The translations under genes were made by a program, and so were the position numbers. A DNA stretch of 7,489 nt from Pseudomonadota bacterium (GTDB lineage: Bacteria; Pseudomonadota; Alphaproteobacteria; Caulobacterales; Caulobacteraceae): positions 1 through 7,489 of the forward strand of contig JAEYNH010000131.1 in the NCBI GenBank assembly GCA_023412655.1, read 5' to 3'. Positions 5,623 to 7,489 of the stretch are shown here, one piece after another. A model generated the notes under the pieces. The model ran no database searches. It was not told the origin of the DNA and worked only from the letters and a program-made list of their open reading frames with translations. Each line of letters begins with the position of its first letter. Position 1 is the first letter of the stretch.

Positions 5623-6624
5623 TTACCAGGCGCCGATCTTCTGGGCCTCGGCGTGGCTGATCGGATGGTGCGCCTTCTTGTGGTCTTCCTCGGCGAGGAA
5701 GCGGACCGCCTCGAGGGCCGCCATACAGCCCATGCCGGCGGCGGTGACGGCCTGGCGGTAGACGTCGTCGGTGACGTCTCCGGCGGCGTAGACGCCCTGG
5801 ACGGCGGTGGAGGCGGTCCCGGGCTTCACCTTCAGATAGCCAGAGGCGTCCATCTCCAGCTGGCCCTTGAACAGTTCGGAGGCCGGGGCGTGGCCGATGG
5901 CGATGAACACGCCGTCGGCGGGAATCTCGCGGGTCTCGCCCGTCTTCACGTTCTTCAGCCGCACGCCGGTGACGCCCATGGGATCGGACGCCCCCAGGAC
6001 CTCATCGATGGCGCTGTCCCAGATGACCTCGATCTTTTCGTGGTTGAACAGCCGCTCCTGGAGGATGCGCTCGGCGCGGAACTCGTCCCGGCGGTGAACC
6101 ACGGTGACCTTGGCGGCGAAGTTGGTGAGGAACAGGGCCTCCTCCACCGCGGTGTTGCCGCCGCCGACCACCACCACGTTCTTGCCGCGGTAGAAGAAGC
6201 CGTCGCAGGTGGCGCAGGCCGAGACGCCAAAGCCCTGGAACTTCTGCTCGGACTCCAGGCCCAGCCACTTGGCCTGGGCACCGGTGGCGATGATCAGGGT
6301 CTCGGCGAGCCACACCTGGCCGCTGTCGGTTTCCAGGCGGAACGGGCGCTGGCTGAGGTCGGCCTTGATGACGATGTCGTTGACGATCTCCGTGCCCACA
6401 TGCTCGGCCTGGGCCTGCATCTGCTCCATCAGCCAGGGGCCCTGGATCACATCGGCGAAGCCCGGATAGTTCTCCACGTCGGTGGTGATGGTGAGCTGGC
6501 CGCCGGGCTGGATTCCCTGGATCAGCACGGGCTTGAGCAGGGCGCGGGCGGCGTAGATGGCGGCGGTGTAGCCGGCGGGGCCGGAGCCGATGATGAGGCA
6601 GCGGACGGAACGGGGATCGGACAT
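5623..6624 (-). CDS. trxB: Thioredoxin-disulfide reductase TrxB
   Basis: The 333-residue cytosolic flavoenzyme transfers electrons from NADPH through FAD and a redox disulfide to thioredoxin. The N-terminal FAD motif GSGPAG is at residues 13-18, PGGQL at 40-44 and the ATG motif at 113-115. The redox-active CATC (C137, C140) lies in the inserted NADPH domain. The NADPH-binding GGGNTA is at 154-159 with the 2'-phosphate-binding HRRDEFRA at 177-184. The second FAD motif VYAAGDV is at 278-284 followed by RQAVTAAGMGC (290-300). All catalytic residues are present. The protein is slightly longer than the usual ~315-320 because of a polar C-terminal tail (about 315-333). The ATG at 6624 has an AGGA just upstream, although with short spacing. 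The frame is open on to 7446 only because it lies antisense to the divergent gene. It probably leads a transcript that continues into the small protein and the GNAT gene. Confidence 0.97.
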   Translation of the reverse strand: MSDPRSVRCLIIGSGPAGYTAAIYAARALLKPVLIQGIQPGGQLTITTDVENYPGFADVIQGPWLMEQMQAQAEHVGTEIVNDIVIKADLSQRPFRLETDSGQVWLAETLIIATGAQAKWLGLESEQKFQGFGVSACATCDGFFYRGKNVVVVGGGNTAVEEALFLTNFAAKVTVVHRRDEFRAERILQERLFNHEKIEVIWDSAIDEVLGASDPMGVTGVRLKNVKTGETREIPADGVFIAIGHAPASELFKGQLEMDASGYLKVKPGTASTAVQGVYAAGDVTDDVYRQAVTAAGMGCMAALEAVRFLAEEDHKKAHHPISHAEAQKIGAW

Positions 6625-6777
6625 GGGTCCTATGTAAGTGGGATTCTGGACAGTTGCACGGGGATGACGCGCTGAACCTTGGCGTGGACGCAGAGATTGG
6701 CGCAGCGCACCGCGCGGCCTCGGCCGGCGACAGAGGTTAACGCGCCTTTCAGGGGCGGCCGGCGTAGACTGTCCGCC
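6625..6777. promoter_or_regulatory. Divergent promoter region trxB / nonulosonate synthase
   Basis: This 153-base spacer must hold the promoters of both divergent genes. Read toward the plus strand it has a CtrA-like box at 6737-6751 and a TAGACT -10-like element at 6765-6770, seven bases before the ATG. A GANTC site (GATTC, 6642-6646) lies on the trxB side. Two TTGGCG copies (6679-6684 and 6697-6702), 18 bases apart, are the only other short repeat. No clear -35/-10 pair was found for trxB. Confidence 0.45.
6737..6751 (+). promoter_or_regulatory. CtrA-like box (TTAA-N7-TTCA)
   Basis: TTAACGCGCCTTTCA matches the full CtrA consensus TTAA-N7-TTAA in 7 of 8 fixed positions. It lies about 26-40 bases upstream of the start expected from the TAGACT element at 6765-6770, the place where CtrA-activated promoters of Caulobacter carry their box. 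The downstream gene fits a flagellar or surface-glycan role, which is often under CtrA control. A 7/8 match can arise by chance, so this is a candidate only. Confidence 0.35.
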
Positions 6778-7489
6778 ATGTCGACTCATCCGCAGGCTGG
6801 ACCCGAAGTCGAAATCGGCGGCCGCATGGTGGGCGCCGCCCACGAGCCGTTCGTGATCTGCGAGCTGTCGGGCAACCACAACGGCAGCCTGGAGCGGGCG
6901 CTGGAGATGATCGAGGCGGCGGCGGCCACCGGCTGCGACGCCATCAAGATCCAGACCTACACCGCCGACACCATCACCATGGACGTGGACGCCCCGGCGT
7001 TCCGCATCCAGGGCGGGCTGTGGGACGGGCGCACCCTCTACGAGCTCTACCAGGAGGCCCAGACGCCCTACGAATGGCATGCGGCGCTGTTCGAGCGGGC
7101 GCGGGCCCTGGGCGTGATGCTGTTCTCCAGCCCCTTTGACGAGAGCGCCGTGGACCTGCTGGCCGACCTGGGAGCGCCGGCGTTCAAGATCGCCTCGTTC
7201 GAGGCCGTGGACCTGCCGCTGATCCGCTATGCGGCGGGCAAGGGCAAGCCGCTGATCATCTCCACGGGGATGGCCAACCTGGCCGAGATCGAGGCGGCGC
7301 GCGATGCGGCGCTTGGGGCGGGCGCGCCGGGGGTGGTGCTGCTGCACTGCGTGTCGAGCTATCCGGCGCCGCTGGAGGAGGCCAATGTCCGCACGGTGCC
7401 GGACATGGCGGCCCGGTTCGGCTGTCCCGTGGGCCTGTCGGACCATACGCCGGGGAGGGGCGCCCCGGGGGGGGGCGGGGGGGGGGGGG
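6778..7489 (+). CDS. pseI: PseI/NeuB-type nonulosonic acid synthase, N-terminal part (pseudaminic acid synthase likely)
   Basis: The frame opens at ATG 6778 and runs off the right edge; about 225 residues are reliable. NeuB-family enzymes condense phosphoenolpyruvate with an amino sugar to form a nine-carbon sialic-like acid. PseI uses 2,4-diacetamido-2,4,6-trideoxy-L-altrose to make pseudaminic acid, a flagellin modification in many bacteria including Caulobacter. Visible motifs are FVICELSGNHN (25-35), AIKIQTYTADTIT (55-67, with K57), FSSPFDESAV (116-125), FKIASFEAVDLPLI (136-149), IISTGMANLAE (160-170), CVSSYPAP (191-198) and GLSDHTP (219-225), whose H223 aligns to a metal-binding His of NeuB. 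SGNHN-x-SLE, QTYTADT and LWDGRTLYELYQEAQTPYEWH point to the PseI branch over NeuB or LegI, but neighbours that would prove it are outside the window. The C-terminal SAF domain is missing. No Shine-Dalgarno precedes the ATG, and a -10-like TAGACT is only seven bases away, so it may be leaderless. Residues after about 7455 are not trustworthy. Confidence 0.85.
   Translation, partial: MSTHPQAGPEVEIGGRMVGAAHEPFVICELSGNHNGSLERALEMIEAAAATGCDAIKIQTYTADTITMDVDAPAFRIQGGLWDGRTLYELYQEAQTPYEWHAALFERARALGVMLFSSPFDESAVDLLADLGAPAFKIASFEAVDLPLIRYAAGKGKPLIISTGMANLAEIEAARDAALGAGAPGVVLLHCVSSYPAPLEEANVRTVPDMAARFGCPVGLSDHTPGRGAPGGGGGGG
7453..7489. other. Poly-G contig-end artefact
   Basis: The last 37 bases contain only G and C except one A (7456), including a run of nine G (7467-7475) and a run of thirteen G (7477-7489). 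In the synthase frame this turns the conserved region after SDHTPG into Arg-Gly-Ala-Pro and then all Gly, unlike any NeuB-family protein. False G calls at the ends of reads from two-colour sequencing, kept at a contig end, would explain it. Confidence 0.85.

Noticed and set aside
6625..7446. Upstream extension of the trxB reading frame
   Set aside because: TrxB proteins begin close to MSDPRSVRCLIIGSGPAG, and the extension lies antisense to the PseI-type gene.
1..7489. Mobile element, CRISPR, tRNA/rRNA or defence system
   Set aside because: No transposase, integrase, regularly spaced repeats, tRNA-like cloverleaf or defence-type domain was seen; all genes are ordinary chromosomal types with uniform composition.

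Overview
The window is about 70% GC and looks like a chromosomal fragment of an alphaproteobacterium, most likely in the Caulobacterales (Caulobacter, Phenylobacterium or Brevundimonas type). The support is an SleB-type hydrolase with the architecture usual in alphaproteobacteria, a candidate promoter resembling the Caulobacter housekeeping-sigma consensus, a CtrA-like half-conserved box, and a PseI/NeuB-type nonulosonate synthase of the kind used for flagellin glycosylation. This placement comes from reading the sequence; no database search was run.

Layout. Positions 1-1280 (minus strand) hold the start of an NAD biosynthesis operon: nadA (quinolinate synthase) followed by nadB (L-aspartate oxidase, cut off by the window edge), joined by a TGATG stop/start overlap. 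The 166-base region upstream (1281-1446) has a strong ribosome binding site, two near-identical inverted-repeat operators 73 bp apart and a plausible promoter, so NAD-responsive repression is likely. Positions 1447-3465 (minus) encode a membrane-anchored hybrid histidine kinase (PAS, HisKA, HATPase, receiver). A divergent intergenic region (3466-3651) contains a 28-bp near-perfect palindrome. Positions 3652-4818 (plus) encode a membrane-anchored SleB/CwlJ-like cell wall hydrolase. It converges, with an 11-bp gap, on a minus-strand group: trxB (5623-6624), a 72-residue small protein (5328-5546) and a GNAT acetyltransferase (4830-5318). Two RNA hairpins lie between trxB and the small gene; one of them covers the small gene's ribosome binding site. 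From 6778 to the right edge (plus) lies the first two thirds of a PseI/NeuB-type synthase, divergent from trxB.

The last ~35 bases are an almost pure G run that breaks the conserved protein sequence, so the right edge looks like a sequencing or contig-end artefact rather than biology.

These are ordinary housekeeping and envelope functions. I see no phage, transposon, CRISPR, tRNA or defence-island signature and no convincing undescribed multi-gene system. The points that deserve a second look are regulatory: the paired NAD operators, the palindrome between the kinase and the hydrolase, the SD-covering hairpin, and the CtrA-like box in front of the nonulosonate synthase.
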